Assembly (NCBI RefSeq): GCF_000226095.1
Contig: NC_016475.1
Span: 682,001 to 746,000 of the forward strand
Direction: 5' to 3'
From: Thermothelomyces thermophilus ATCC 42464
Taxonomy: Eukaryota; Ascomycota; Sordariomycetes; Sordariales; Chaetomiaceae
Length of the DNA stretch: 64,000 bases
The notes beneath the pieces were generated by a model, which searched no databases, was not told the origin of the DNA, and was given only the letters and a program-made list of their open reading frames with translations. Position numbers and translations under genes: made by a program. Within the stretch, counting starts at the first letter, position 1. Each line of letters opens with the position of its first letter. Below, in pieces: positions 23,481-35,200 of the stretch.

Positions 23481-26400
23481 TTAGAATAATCAACGCTTTT
23501 ATTACCCACTTCTGCAGACCGTAACAGTTGGTCTAGGAGTGCCGCCCACGGCGCGAATACCGCTGTGGTGTCGTACCTTTGCAGCCTTTCTGAGCTGTAC
23601 TGATTGTAGCCACCGAGCTGTAGCAGTAACATTTCAACCTTTTTTTTTCTTTTTGCTATACACTATGCTTCTCTTTATCTGATTCAATATTATCTATCCT
23701 AGTTTATTAGTTCTTGGTTATTTATTTGTCTCTTAAATTGTCTTTGACTGCCGAGTGCTGTTAACTCAAGACTTGACTCGAGCTCTAGCAGACACAGCCT
23801 GAGCTACAGAGTAGCTATGCCAACCTTCGTCCGTGGATATCATCAGCTAGTTCTTTGACCAGGTGAGGTCACTGCTCGTGTTAATTATGTGGTAGAAGAT
23901 TCGGGAAAAGCTCCGATAATAGCAACAAAGGAACGCGAGTCAACTTTTAACGCAATTCTTGGTTAATTATCAATTTCGAGGTCGGATGCTACCACCTCTC
24001 TATACCTGACCTACGCTGTTTGTATATTCAAGTCGTTTTGTTGTACCCCTGGCTCTGGTAAGTGCGAAGGTATACTGACACTGGTATGAATATTTGGATA
24101 CCCTATTACTCTCTCTTGTAGCTCGAGTTGACCACCTGTGTTTTTAGTCTCTTCGTCTACCAGTCTTTCACCCTTTCAAATCTAGTTGTTCCGTTGAAGA
24201 GGCAGTTGAAATAAATAATTAAGGCGCGCAGTTCTAAGTGACCCAAGTGTAATTACCTTGTTCGTGCTTCTCACTCAATTCTTCCCTTCTCTCGTTCGCG
24301 TTTCCTTCATCTGTTGAACCTTCTGATTATATCCCATTCGACCAAGCTGCTTTCTGGTTCTCTCGTTCGCAGGGTCTTGGCCGCCCACCTCGGATTCCCT
24401 TCAGTTGGTCATGCTGCAACCGCCTTGGCAATTGCTCACTTCTCTCGGCCTTTTAGAGATCTATAAAAACAAATTCCCGAAACAATTGCCGTGAAACTTC
24501 GCAAGCGGCTAACTCTAGTCTGAACTTCAGACAAGGGCTTTGGACTGGGCGACGAGGGTGGGTGTGGAAACTTGGTCTTTGGCCGTGCAAGGGTCGGGCT
24601 CAAACTACTGGGCGGCGGCCTTCCGGAGCTACTATGTAAAGTAGCGCGTGTGCCGTACGGATTACATCACACGAAAAAAGGCGAGCGACTGGTCGAGCTG
24701 ATGAATGCCCTTTGCCAGAAACGCTGGCGCCATCAATGCAGCGCCCTTAGAGAGACCGGTGAAGGCTCAGCTTTGCGCCGCCAGACGACGACGATGCGCC
24801 GGTCGGCAGTTCTCCGGGATAACTCGTCGTGCATGGGAATGGCCCTAGTCCCGGGTGACTGGAAGGGTGGGGGTGTGGGGGGAGCCAATCGTCGGGGCGC
24901 CCGAGAGCAGAGGCCGCCTTTTACCCCTCGTCGTCGCCATCATTTGTTCGATGCGAACTTTCCCGAATGATTCGTCCACTGCTGCTACTGTGTACAGTAG
25001 TTTACCCTGGGAGCACCCAAGTCAATTCGGAAGGCAAGTTTAACCGGACGAGACCTGACCGGCGGGACCGGCTACCTAAACAAGGGATGCGGAGTGTATC
25101 ACATCTTGGGCCCCCCAGCAGTTACCAGCTGCTGGTCCCGGGCATTTCCATTGCAACAGCAGACCTGCCAATAAACCTTATCGAGACATGCTCTGTACAC
25201 AGTAAATCTTTCGTTCGCGCCGTAAGCTACACGGATAACTGGGAACCGCTTTCAGCGCAAGGCTAACATTGGACTTGGTAATGGCCGCCAGCCGCCAGTG
25301 GAGGGTGTGTTCCTTTAAAAAACCGCAGGCTAAGGTACCTGTACCTTAGCAGGAAGATAATACTTAGTAGATAGGTGCCTAGTGTCTCAATCACAAACTC
25401 GCATCAGTTGATCTTCGTACTGACGGAACCTTTTCTTCCATTCCTTTCCATTGTCACTCTCACAAGGGAGAGTCGACGAATCACTGTGGGCAACAAAAGC
25501 TACTCCGCTACTCCGTACTTTACTATGTAAGGCGCTGTACGCTACTGTGATATTATAACAGCATATACGGATTAAAACGCAGAAATCAATGCTACATATG
25601 GAGAAGCCAGGACCTCCTGGGCTTGCTGTCTCCACCGAAGGAATTACCGGTCAAGGGTGTGGAGCTTAGTTACCGAGAGGGCCCCGGCCCATTGGCTCGG
25701 TTTCATGGAACTTCTCTGTTCTCGTGAGTGATTATTTTTCTTATTTTATTGTGATTTTATTTTTATTTTATTTTTATTTTCATTTTCGTCTTTCTAAATT
25801 TCCTTCAACTGCAATTTTCTCCCTTTTTTTCATTTTCCTTTTTTCTTACTATTTTTTTTTGGGTGTGGCGGGGGGTGGGGAGGATGTCAGCATCAGGGCA
25901 TTAGAGCCACAGGAATGGGTAATAATTATAATTATACGTCCGTACAACGGTCATACACAGAGGCGGCCACCACACACGTGTACAGGCTTTTGCGGAAGAC
26001 AGGTATTGCAGTTGCAATTGTGAATTATCTTTGTGAAAGGTCATGGGAGTAGGAGACGGGGAAGGGGGCCAAGGGAGGTGGAGGTGGGAATATCCTAAAT
26101 AGGCAGGCTTTTGACAGAGATCTTCGCCACTTGAATCCTTTTGCAGCGGCGACGGCGCGCCAGGCCCTGCGTTGTCACGAAATCCACCGACGAGAGCCTG
26201 CCCATTGAGGTGTCGCCGATTAACTGCGCTGCTACGTTTATTGTATCCATATTGCGTCCCTACTCTTTAGGCACACTGGTGTATGTACGGAATAGTAACA
26301 AAGCTACGGAATACATCACGCTAAATTTAGCGTAGCACCAAGGGGCTGGATCACCGCCTACACTAGCGAACCCTGATCAGCAAGCCGTTGGGAGACAAAT

Positions 26401-29400
26401 GTTGGAATACAGAGTACTGTAGTTGCAAGTTTAGGCCACGGACTGTTTAACTTATTTGAGCCGTCAAAGTCGAGTGGTATACGTCAAGTTCCTTTTTAGA
26501 GGTCGGTTCGGTCCATTTCCTCACCCAGCGGAGTGAACCGACTTCTCCTGCTGGTCCGGACGGAGAGCCAGAAATGAAATTGCGCCGGTCGTCTTCGCGG
26601 CTGCTCTTGCTCCTCCTGTTGTGGCCCCTCGGAGGGTTTTTTTCGCAGGTTCCTGACTGCCATACACTACGTACTTGTACATACATACATACACAAATGC
26701 GTACAAGACCGCTAACGCTATAGAGGACACTACGCCCGTAAAGCAATGGCCATGCAACATCGCGATCCAAGTTGGTATGCCCGTAAGGCAGATATTGCAA
26801 GGAAATCAGCAGGAAGGGGGATGTCCGTCTTTCCATGCAGCGCTTGCGCATGCCCAACGAATCCCAAGAAGTGCCGCGCCCAACTGGAACCACGCGGGCG
26901 GCTTCCGGGCTCCGCGCACTAGTGAAGCGTGGTGTAGCGTAGTGTAGTGTAGTGTGTGTGGATGGATGGCTGCGGAAATCAACGATCTTCGTATGTCTGC
27001 TATTGAGTTCGGTGGTTTGGTCATGCGCCATGTCTCATCTCGCTTGTTTGCGATTGGCCATCTCCGCTCCAGTGGCGTCCCCGGTTCCAGGGGGTTGCAA
27101 ATGACATGAGAACCTTCCTGGCCACTAACACAAGTACCCGATGCATGACGAAGTGTGCAAGCCTGGAGTCATGGTTACAGAAGAGTTTACACCACGCTCG
27201 GCTTCCCGCCGACAGGAGCATGACGCAGGACGGCGGGTTCCCCAGGGTACGTGCGTACGACTCTGGTGTAGCGTACATGCATGTTGCGTGTTGCCGAACC
27301 CGTGGTCCCTTGCCAGAACCTAAGATAGACATTACCTAGGTACGCTCTCTGGTAGTGGATTATAAGGTTCGGTATGTGAGTGGTCGCTGCTCTCTCTTGG
27401 GTGTTCAGCTCTGGCGTCACTGTGGCGGGGTCATCAAGACTTCACCCCTCGCCTCGTGTATGTATGTACATACATACATACATACGCTACAGTACATACC
27501 TACATTGCACACAAGAGTTCCGCTGGTGGTGGAGGAGTGTTCGAGGAGCCAGTCCCGGTGGAATGGATGCGCCCCTTGAAATTACACTATTAGACTAGTG
27601 TACGGATTAGCCCGTTCTGCGCCACCCCCAGCTGATCCCAATGGCGTGGTAAGTTACTACACTAGTAGAGGATCATTCCTCCGCCCGAGTTAGCGCAGAG
27701 GAGCTCCGGCTGTTGGTTCGCATGAGGATACGGACACCCTCGCAGTCATACACTTCGGGGATCGTGGGAGCGTCTGCCTTGATGACCCTGGCTCTCCCCT
27801 GTGCCAGACCTCCCACCTCGTTCCTGTTGTGCACCGGGTGAAGTGTAGTACTAGTACGGGTATTTGTAGTTGCTGCAATTTCAGAATTCACATGAACATT
27901 GGTGGCTACGAAAGTCAGTACTCCGTGTCTGTCACACCTTCCTTACAAGTAGGTTTATCTTAAGGAACGATGGCGTGGCAGGTACCCATACGCCTGCACG
28001 TGAGCAAGACAAGTCGCTCAAAACATCGGCTGTAACTACCGAGATGTCGCGCGATGGCCGATTGAGGGCTGTGGGGCGTCGTCAAGGCCCATGACGCCCG
28101 GTGCACCCGCCGCCATGGCTGGCTGCGCGAATAGCAGACAGCACAGACATGTGGGCGGATATTCATGCCAACTAATCCGTACACTAGGGTTTAACTCCTG
28201 AGGGTGTCGTCGACGTGAGGCGGAGGGAGGAGGTCCTCGCTGGTTGATGAATCGCTAATCACCCTGTCCTGGGGCCGAGGCTGGGGAAATTGGCGAATGT
28301 TGTCCCAAGTAAGCGCGAAGGGCGGTGTTTGGTGCGGCAAAGACGCATATCGAGTAAAGAGTTGCCGACCAAGTGACGGTCGAGACGTTTCGGTTTGACG
28401 GATGTGCCTTATCTCAGGGGATTTAACACGGTACTTAGCAACAGTTAAACCCCTCTCCTTCGAGACGCCAAAGCGCAGGCAGTAAAGATTCACGTTGCAA
28501 CGGGTTATGCAATCACCCGAGCTGCTTAGAACCGATGCGGGGAGGGGCAACGGGCCGAAAGAGAAAATGACCGTGCTGGGGACGAAGTCGATCCTCAAAA
28601 GTCGAGACCATTCTTTTGGTCCCTAAAAAAGGGCCCGGAAGGCTTAATACGCAGTATGCGGCAAACCAATGAGCATCCTTTTGGGATTTGTCAAGGCCAA
28701 ATCTGAGTCCCGCGCCCTCTGCAACCGGAAAATTTCCCGGCTGGGAAACGTCTACCTAGGAGATAGTTATTTGTCTTGTGGATTCGCCGGCAAGCACCGG
28801 TCCTGCAAGCCGCTTTTGGAAGCTTCCAAACTGCTTCGAAAATGGAACGGTGCAGTGTCCTGAATCGGTCGCCGGGTAAATGCCTGGAGGGTTTGACCGG
28901 GGGTAATCTCCCACGTGTTCGAAGCTTCCAAAATGGGACCTGCGGGCAGATCTGGCGCGCCAAAAACCCACCAGAGTCGCAACCGACGCGTTTCAGCAAC
29001 CCCACTTCGACATTTGCATCTCCAAAACGCATCGTGCACATTTCTTCCCATCCCATTGTGTACACAGTAGTTATGTACGACTACGCAGACTTGCAGCAGT
29101 GGATTCCGTACCGTACGCATGAGGCCTTCGTGCCCTTATCTAGCCGCGACCCTCTTTGATAGGACTTTTGTTTGGTAGGGACGTGAAATTCCGTTCGTCG
29201 CCGCCGCCAAACATCAGCGAAGCCGCAGGATCCGACGAGGTGGGGGGAAACAAAAAATGGTGATGGTTCCAACAGACCATATTTGGGTACTACTATACAA
29301 ACAGAGGAGTTACTCCGGACACAGTAATACTAACGGTTTTCGTCTCACGGGCCGACTCGGCGAGAAATAGCAAATCAAGTAACAAATTCCTGGACAACGT

Positions 29401-31935
29401 GGTGCGTAGTGTAGAGGAAAGGCCTGGATGTAAGTTCAAAGTCAGATTGGCGTTGGATTGGGATGTGTGCAATGGAGGGACAGCTGCCAAGCGGGGGATG
29501 GCCGATGCAACACTTTGTTCACCGGTGCGGGTCCGAAGGGGCGGCACCAACGGTCGTGCAGCCCGGAATTTCGCCCATTTCGGTCCTAGTGCTGTCGCTT
29601 CATTCAGGAACGACACGATCGACTGGCAATTGCTCCCGGCCACAGCTTGGTGTTTGGGCGCAATTGCTAGCACGGCCCGACGGCGCTGCCTCCAAAGGCC
29701 CGTCGCATTGTTTAACAGGGGGCTTTGGCAGCTAGCTGGCTGATATGATGAATTCGACTCCGACAACCCGGTATCGACACGTGCTTCGCCCCTGGCGCCC
29801 AGCCTCTCCTACATTTTTACCACCCGAAACAATATCCGACTCTCACACTAGCGGGCGATCGTACTCCGTAGTGTAGTCTGGTTCGGGCGGTCTCGATGTT
29901 CGAGCTATCCCGAGCTCATGTTCCTGGGAAGTATTGCGTATCACGTATTCTGTACGGAGTAGCTTGCATGAGTTTTTCGGCATTTCTCCATTTCCACTCC
30001 ACTCCCGCAAGCCCGACCTCCTGGTACAGCGGGTCTGCCCACAGGTAATATAGGATGCTACTATGACTAAGGCACTCCTAGTAAACTGGGTCCTCGTGTG
30101 GTCGGAAAGCTCCAGCCATCATGGCAAGGCCAGGCAAACAAGGGCCTGCACGAGGCACTCACCAAAACTTCGCAGATTTGGCCCGTTGGTGGCGTCCACG
30201 TTACTCTCCGAGTCCAGGCGATGCCAGATTGAGGACTGGGCAATGCGGAGTGCCGCCCACGAAGCTGAAAAGGCGCTTTACACGTACTGTGTAATGCACC
30301 TGGTGTAAGAAGTGCTACTCCGTAGTACACTCCGGAAATCGAGGACGGATTACCGCATGAGAACGGATTGAGAACGGAGTACATTCCTCGCCTGTCCACT
30401 TTCCTCCTGTGAGTTAGCTATCCTTCATTTTTTTTTCTTTTAGGAAGGAAGAAGGAGGAACTTCTTAACCCCGAAGTCGCGAGCCCCACCACCCGTCGGT
30501 TTAGTCCGTTTTGCTCGAGCTGTTAACAGGGCGTCTTTGGTCATGCATGCCAGCCCCGGTAGCTCGGCGAGTCGGCAATTGCAGGCCGCGATCACGGCAC
30601 TTCCTTCGCTTCTGCCCATTCTGCACCTCACAGAATTGGCTGCGTGGGCCGTTAATAAGGTGCATACTAGTATGTATATACACACTACGCAGTACTCCGT
30701 AACAGTACGCAGGACAAGTATGTGCGATACGCAGCACACTCCACTCGCCCATGTACTGTACATACTGTACGGTGCACTCTTGGCGAACGCTAGACTAATT
30801 CTAGAAGACCGCTTGCCAGTCAAGCAAACACCCTCCGTTTTGGGCTGGTATCGGCGACGAGGCGCGCTAAAGAACGGGTAGCGCACTCTGAGAAGCGCCC
30901 GGAGTTCTCGCCAAAGGTCCAGCAGCAGCAGGCCCGTTAGGACCTGTGTCCAGGAGAAAGAGAGCGAGACAACGACACGGTGGCTGTCTCGCTGTTCCGA
31001 GACAAATTGAAGCCCAAAGGGCCGAGGGCTTGGTAATATGCCGGAACCATTAAGCGTGCCCTTGGGCACCGTTCTCGGGTACACTACGAGGTTGGACAGA
31101 TCGAGACATACACTACATAACGTTCCAATGCGCCGCAGTACACCAATGTACGGTAACAAGGAAGCGGTACATAGACACATTGCTACACAAACCCCAGGTA
31201 GTCTTCAGCGTCGTTGACAAGAGCTCCTCTGTACTTGTATGTAATGTATACTCTGAGTATATCCTGCTACAACAAGCAGGGATGGTCGCAGGCCTGGGCA
31301 AACACCCGCCGAGAACCAGGAGTGGTTGTGAGATGATATCTGGAACACCCTTTTTTTTTCCCTCCCCTCCATCCCTGTTCGTGGCTCCCACTTCCCGGTT
31401 GACACCCCACCCCCCACTTAGTTAATCCTTGCTCGCAGCACCACACTCCCAAACAGGCAGGGCATTTCCCTTTTTAGCGTAGGGGCGTGGTGAACAAACT
31501 GCTAGAAGGAGTACATACATGGACCACGGTCCGGAGAGTTGCACGACGAGCTTCCCCGATGAGACGGGTTCCGCACACCGGTCTTGGCTCTGTGTCTGGA
31601 CCTCCATGATGCCGGCACTTAAATAAACCTCTCCTTCCCACCTCCATGGTCCCCCTTCCCTTCGAGCTATTCAGTAATCCCCACATACCTCCATCCTATT
31701 TACCTGCTTGGTGGTAGTTATACTACACAGTAGCCAGCTCACCTCACGACTCCATCTGCTGGTGCAGATCTCATCCATCCATTATATCTGACCGAGTCCA
31801 ACAAGAACCACCCGCCTCTCTTCCCTTTAGCAACGACACCCCCTTCACGTCCGTGCCCAGATCACACACGTGGGCTCCCTTGTTCCCTTCTATCACCATT
31901 TCACTACCGCTACAACAAAACAACACAACGCCAAC
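23481..31935. other. 8.5-kb stretch with no supportable gene
   Basis: Base composition returns to normal at about 23500. Open frames here (largest about 247 codons, 30440-31180) overlap each other on both strands, run through microsatellites, and show no domain I recognise. The region holds (TACA)n tracts (about 26675-26695 and the palindromic 27457-27485), five exact copies of TACTCCGTA/TACGGAGTA (25509, 29862, 29953, 30316, 30693), a T-rich tract (25735-25860) and a perfect 16-bp palindrome TTTGGAAGCTTCCAAA (28815-28830). The last 600 bp are pyrimidine-rich and probably contain the promoter of the gene at 31936. Confidence 0.6.
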
Positions 31936-32235
31936 ATGTGCGACTATACCCAAAGAGAGTACTCTTGCGGCCACTTTCGGTGGATCGCCTCCAAGTGGTG
32001 CCGGGATTACACCATGACCCACAAGAGGTGTCAACCGAACGTGACGCACTTCGAGTATCGGGCGGAAGAGCTATGCGGTACGTTGCAGCCACCTGTTGCC
32101 TGCTGCCTATTTTCTTGTCCTTTCTTCCTCTTCTAATGGCCAGCAACTGACGGACGACGTACAGGCGAGTGCAAGCCAAAGGAGTACCCACCATGGGAGA
32201 ACCTGATTAAGCGCCCCAAGCAGCAGACCTATTAA
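31936..32235 (+). CDS. Small conserved Cys-rich protein, two exons (31936-32077, 32165-32235)
   Basis: The spliced product is 70 aa. The start ATG sits in a good fungal context (CCAACATGTG). The intron of 87 bp starts GTACGT and ends ACAG, with a CTGAC branch site about 15 nt before the acceptor; splicing completes ...ELC-GEC... and leads to TAA at 32233-32235. Six Cys (residues 2, 11, 22, 32, 47, 50) and three His occur, with a CGH motif at 11-13 and a C-x2-C pair at 47-50, which suggests metal binding. No signal peptide or membrane segment is visible. From memory, small proteins of this look (MCDYTQ start, C-terminal PWENLIKR) occur widely in Sordariomycetes without known function. It stands alone in a gene-poor region. 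Confidence 0.85.
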
Positions 32236-35200
32236 CTGGATGGTCTGGTCTGACGTTGGAGGCGGTCAGATCGGGTGTCTGCGGCGGCTCATGACAGGAG
32301 AAAGAGCACGCAGAGAGAGACATTCGCACACACACAGTGTGTGAGAGAGAAAGTGGAAGGAAGAGGATAGGAGAAGAAGAGAGTGTGCCCCGGAAAAGGA
32401 TGGGAAGCCGGAGGCACAGAGAAGGGCGAATTGCAAGCAACGAAGCGGCAACGAGAGCGACGACCGCTCGAAGCTCGGCATAGGAAAGCCGCCCTTCGCG
32501 CGCAAACCAGTTGAGCCTGGGGTAATGGGGAATCGCGTCCGATGCCACTCGTGTGCCCGGCCAGCCAATGCACACCCACACAGCAACGCTCTTAACGGCC
32601 CCAACTTGGGCGCCACGCCGTTTTTCTTTGAGCCCAGAACGACAACCCCTCCTCCCCCCTTCCCCACCCAAAAAAAAGCATCCGGGGGGCAGGAGAAGAA
32701 AGCGAAAACAAGCCTGCACGACTCGACCCCACGCCGGCGCGATGTGAAAAGGGCAGGCGCGCTGCATCATCAACTCATATTGCTCCTTCCCTCCCGGTTT
32801 GAGCATTGACTGGCCTGCCTCCATCCAAAACGCAATTATGGCAAACATGCGAGAAACCCGACTGGTCTTGCGCGCGGGAAAGTGAGATCGAGCGAGCAAG
32901 CAAAGCAAAGCAAAGCTAGCAAGCGCCACCCCCCTGGGTGTTGCTTCTTTCGATTTGGTTGAGCTCTCTCTGGGCGTGGGGTTGCATGGGCAAAAACCGC
33001 TTTTGTGCGCGAGTGAGTGCCCAAGTGGGGGGAGAAACGGGGACCATGGAAACACCCACCCTCCACTCTTTTTTACTCGCAAACTTCGCTCCCGACCCCC
33101 TTCGACCACGCAACGCTATCATCGCCGCTTACCCTCTGTGCCACGCATCGACTCACTATCTTCCCCTTTCTTTTTCCTTTCCCCCTTTTTTCCCTTTTTC
33201 TGCTTTTATTGCCACGCTTGGATACTGAGCGGGGAGCCACAAGCGCGGAGTAAAGTGGAGTTCTTTCGGACAGGAGTTTCGGCCTTTTTTTTTTTTTTGC
33301 TCTTGCTCTTTTGGGCCTTGAAAGTGTGCATCTTTGATCCTTTTTTTGTTCAATCTTCGTATTTATCTTTTGCCTGGCATTGGACCGCTGGTTCGTTTCT
33401 GACTTTTGGGGACTGGGGAATCTTGTTACTTCAGTCAGAACGGTGTTGGTGTTATACTATACAGGACTTGGGTTTGGTTTGGCTTGGGGTACCGCACCAC
33501 GGAATAACACCCCCTCGTATGCACGAAAAAGGCGGATTGGGAGGTTGGCGCTGGACTGAACGATACCGCTGCTGCTACGAAATACTGCTTACTTAGGTAC
33601 TTAGAGATCTTAACGAGAAGCAATACATAGTAGTCAGATCATGTCATTGCTACAAGACCTTCGCCGACGGCTGCGACACCCAAGAGCCGTTACCTTGTTG
33701 GCCAGATCAGGGCCGCCACACGCCCAGCAATCGGCCACCGTGATACTAAACCAGAGGCTATCGTCAGCCAATATCCCATTGGTCAAGAGACAGAATCTGG
33801 CAGAAGGTGTTGTGAACAAGCGTCTGTGTTTGTCGCGCTGCATGTGTGTGGCTCTACTAGGGCGGGTCCGGATATTGCACTGTCACAAGCCCCTTCTAGA
33901 CCTATGAAACTGCCTAGATGGATCAGACTTACAGCTCGTTTTGCTTCTGATCGGGGGCCTCGACTGATCGAAGGGTCGAGTACCCTGCCACTCAGAGCAT
34001 GTCTGGATCAAGAGGAAAGCAACAACAACAGCGGTATCTGTAATCCCGCTTTTCTGACCGACATACGAAGTACTGTACGGATTACGGATTACATAGTACT
34101 TAGACCTTGGCTGCGCTCTGGGCCGACTTGTCTCGCCGGTCAGCCCTCGCGGGAACCAGTTTCGCCAAGCAGACTTGTGTGATAAGCGGTCTGCTCCCGG
34201 AGTCGACTGGTCGCCGATCGTGGGCAATAGGGCTCGTTTGTATTGGCCTGAGGAGTTCCCAAACAAGCCAGCCGAGAACCCCGCCATGCTAAAAATGGTG
34301 TGCGTTCAGTTGTGATCGCCGAACTAACTAAATGAAACTCGACGTCAACCTAGTTTTGGGCGTGACTCGAGCAAACAAGCGTCGGTCGTTGGCGATGTGA
34401 ACCGGGTACACCAAAATTGGGGAGCATGACTTGCTGGCCGCCGCCGCTAATGTCGGCAAGGGGGTGGGTGGTGGGGGTTTGGCGTCAACAGGTCACACAG
34501 GTGCGGAGGGAGCATAGCGCGGAAGAACCACGCTCTCTGAGTGGACCGCCCCGCATTGTGGTTATTTCACGCCTACCTGTGGCTGCGGCTGTCTCGCTGA
34601 ACCAAGTATGCCGCCATCTTGACAGTTTAAACTAGTGCATATGTGCATACATGCGATGGAAGAGGCAGGCCGCCATCCATGGCCCAGTCACGCTCAAAAT
34701 GTTAAGACAGGTTTGGGTTTTGGTTGGTGCCGCCCGGCAAAGGCTACACTTCCCGTCTCGGCCAGACGGGGAATACAAGTGCGCTGAAAGTGCGAGGGCG
34801 GTACGTCGTACCGTCGCGCAAGTTCCATTTTAGGAAATCAAAAGTCGGCAAACACCAGTCGTTGAAAGTTTACGTGTTTGTATAATAAGAGCGGATCTGG
34901 AACACAGTGGCTTTCCCACCCAGTCTCGGATCGAGGCTGTAGCGGGAATAATGTGTATGCGTAACGGCTGGCCGTGACGGGTCGGTAACATTCAACTGGA
35001 GTAGACAGAACACCCAAGACATTTCGCCAGCTTTTCTGCAGTTGCGCAGGTTTCACTGCCAAGTCAACATGTGTATGTGTGTGTGTGTGAGCGTGCATAT
35101 GCGTATGTGTGTGTGATGCTCACCTTTTTGAGCGTGATGTGATGGCCGTCAGCTAATGGTGAGGTTGACGCCCAAGTTTCCGGTGTTGGCTGTTCTCGGG

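Noticed and set aside
23464-23484. 8-bp hairpin as a Helitron 3' end
   Set aside because: No CTRR end follows within the usual distance and no Rep/helicase motif is found.
26675-27485. CRISPR-like array
   Set aside because: The repeats are simple TACA microsatellites without spacers, and the organism is a eukaryote.
29293-29766. Minus-strand frame of 157 codons and its plus-strand counterpart
   Set aside because: Neither strand shows a recognisable motif or splice signals, and both are open by chance in the same GC-rich stretch.
30440-31180. Minus-strand open frame of about 246 codons
   Set aside because: It runs through TACTCCGTA and TACA repeats, has no domain, and competes with frames on the other strand.
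32207-33109. Minus-strand open frame of about 300 codons
   Set aside because: It is made of purine/pyrimidine-biased low-complexity sequence and overlaps exon 2 of the small Cys-rich gene.
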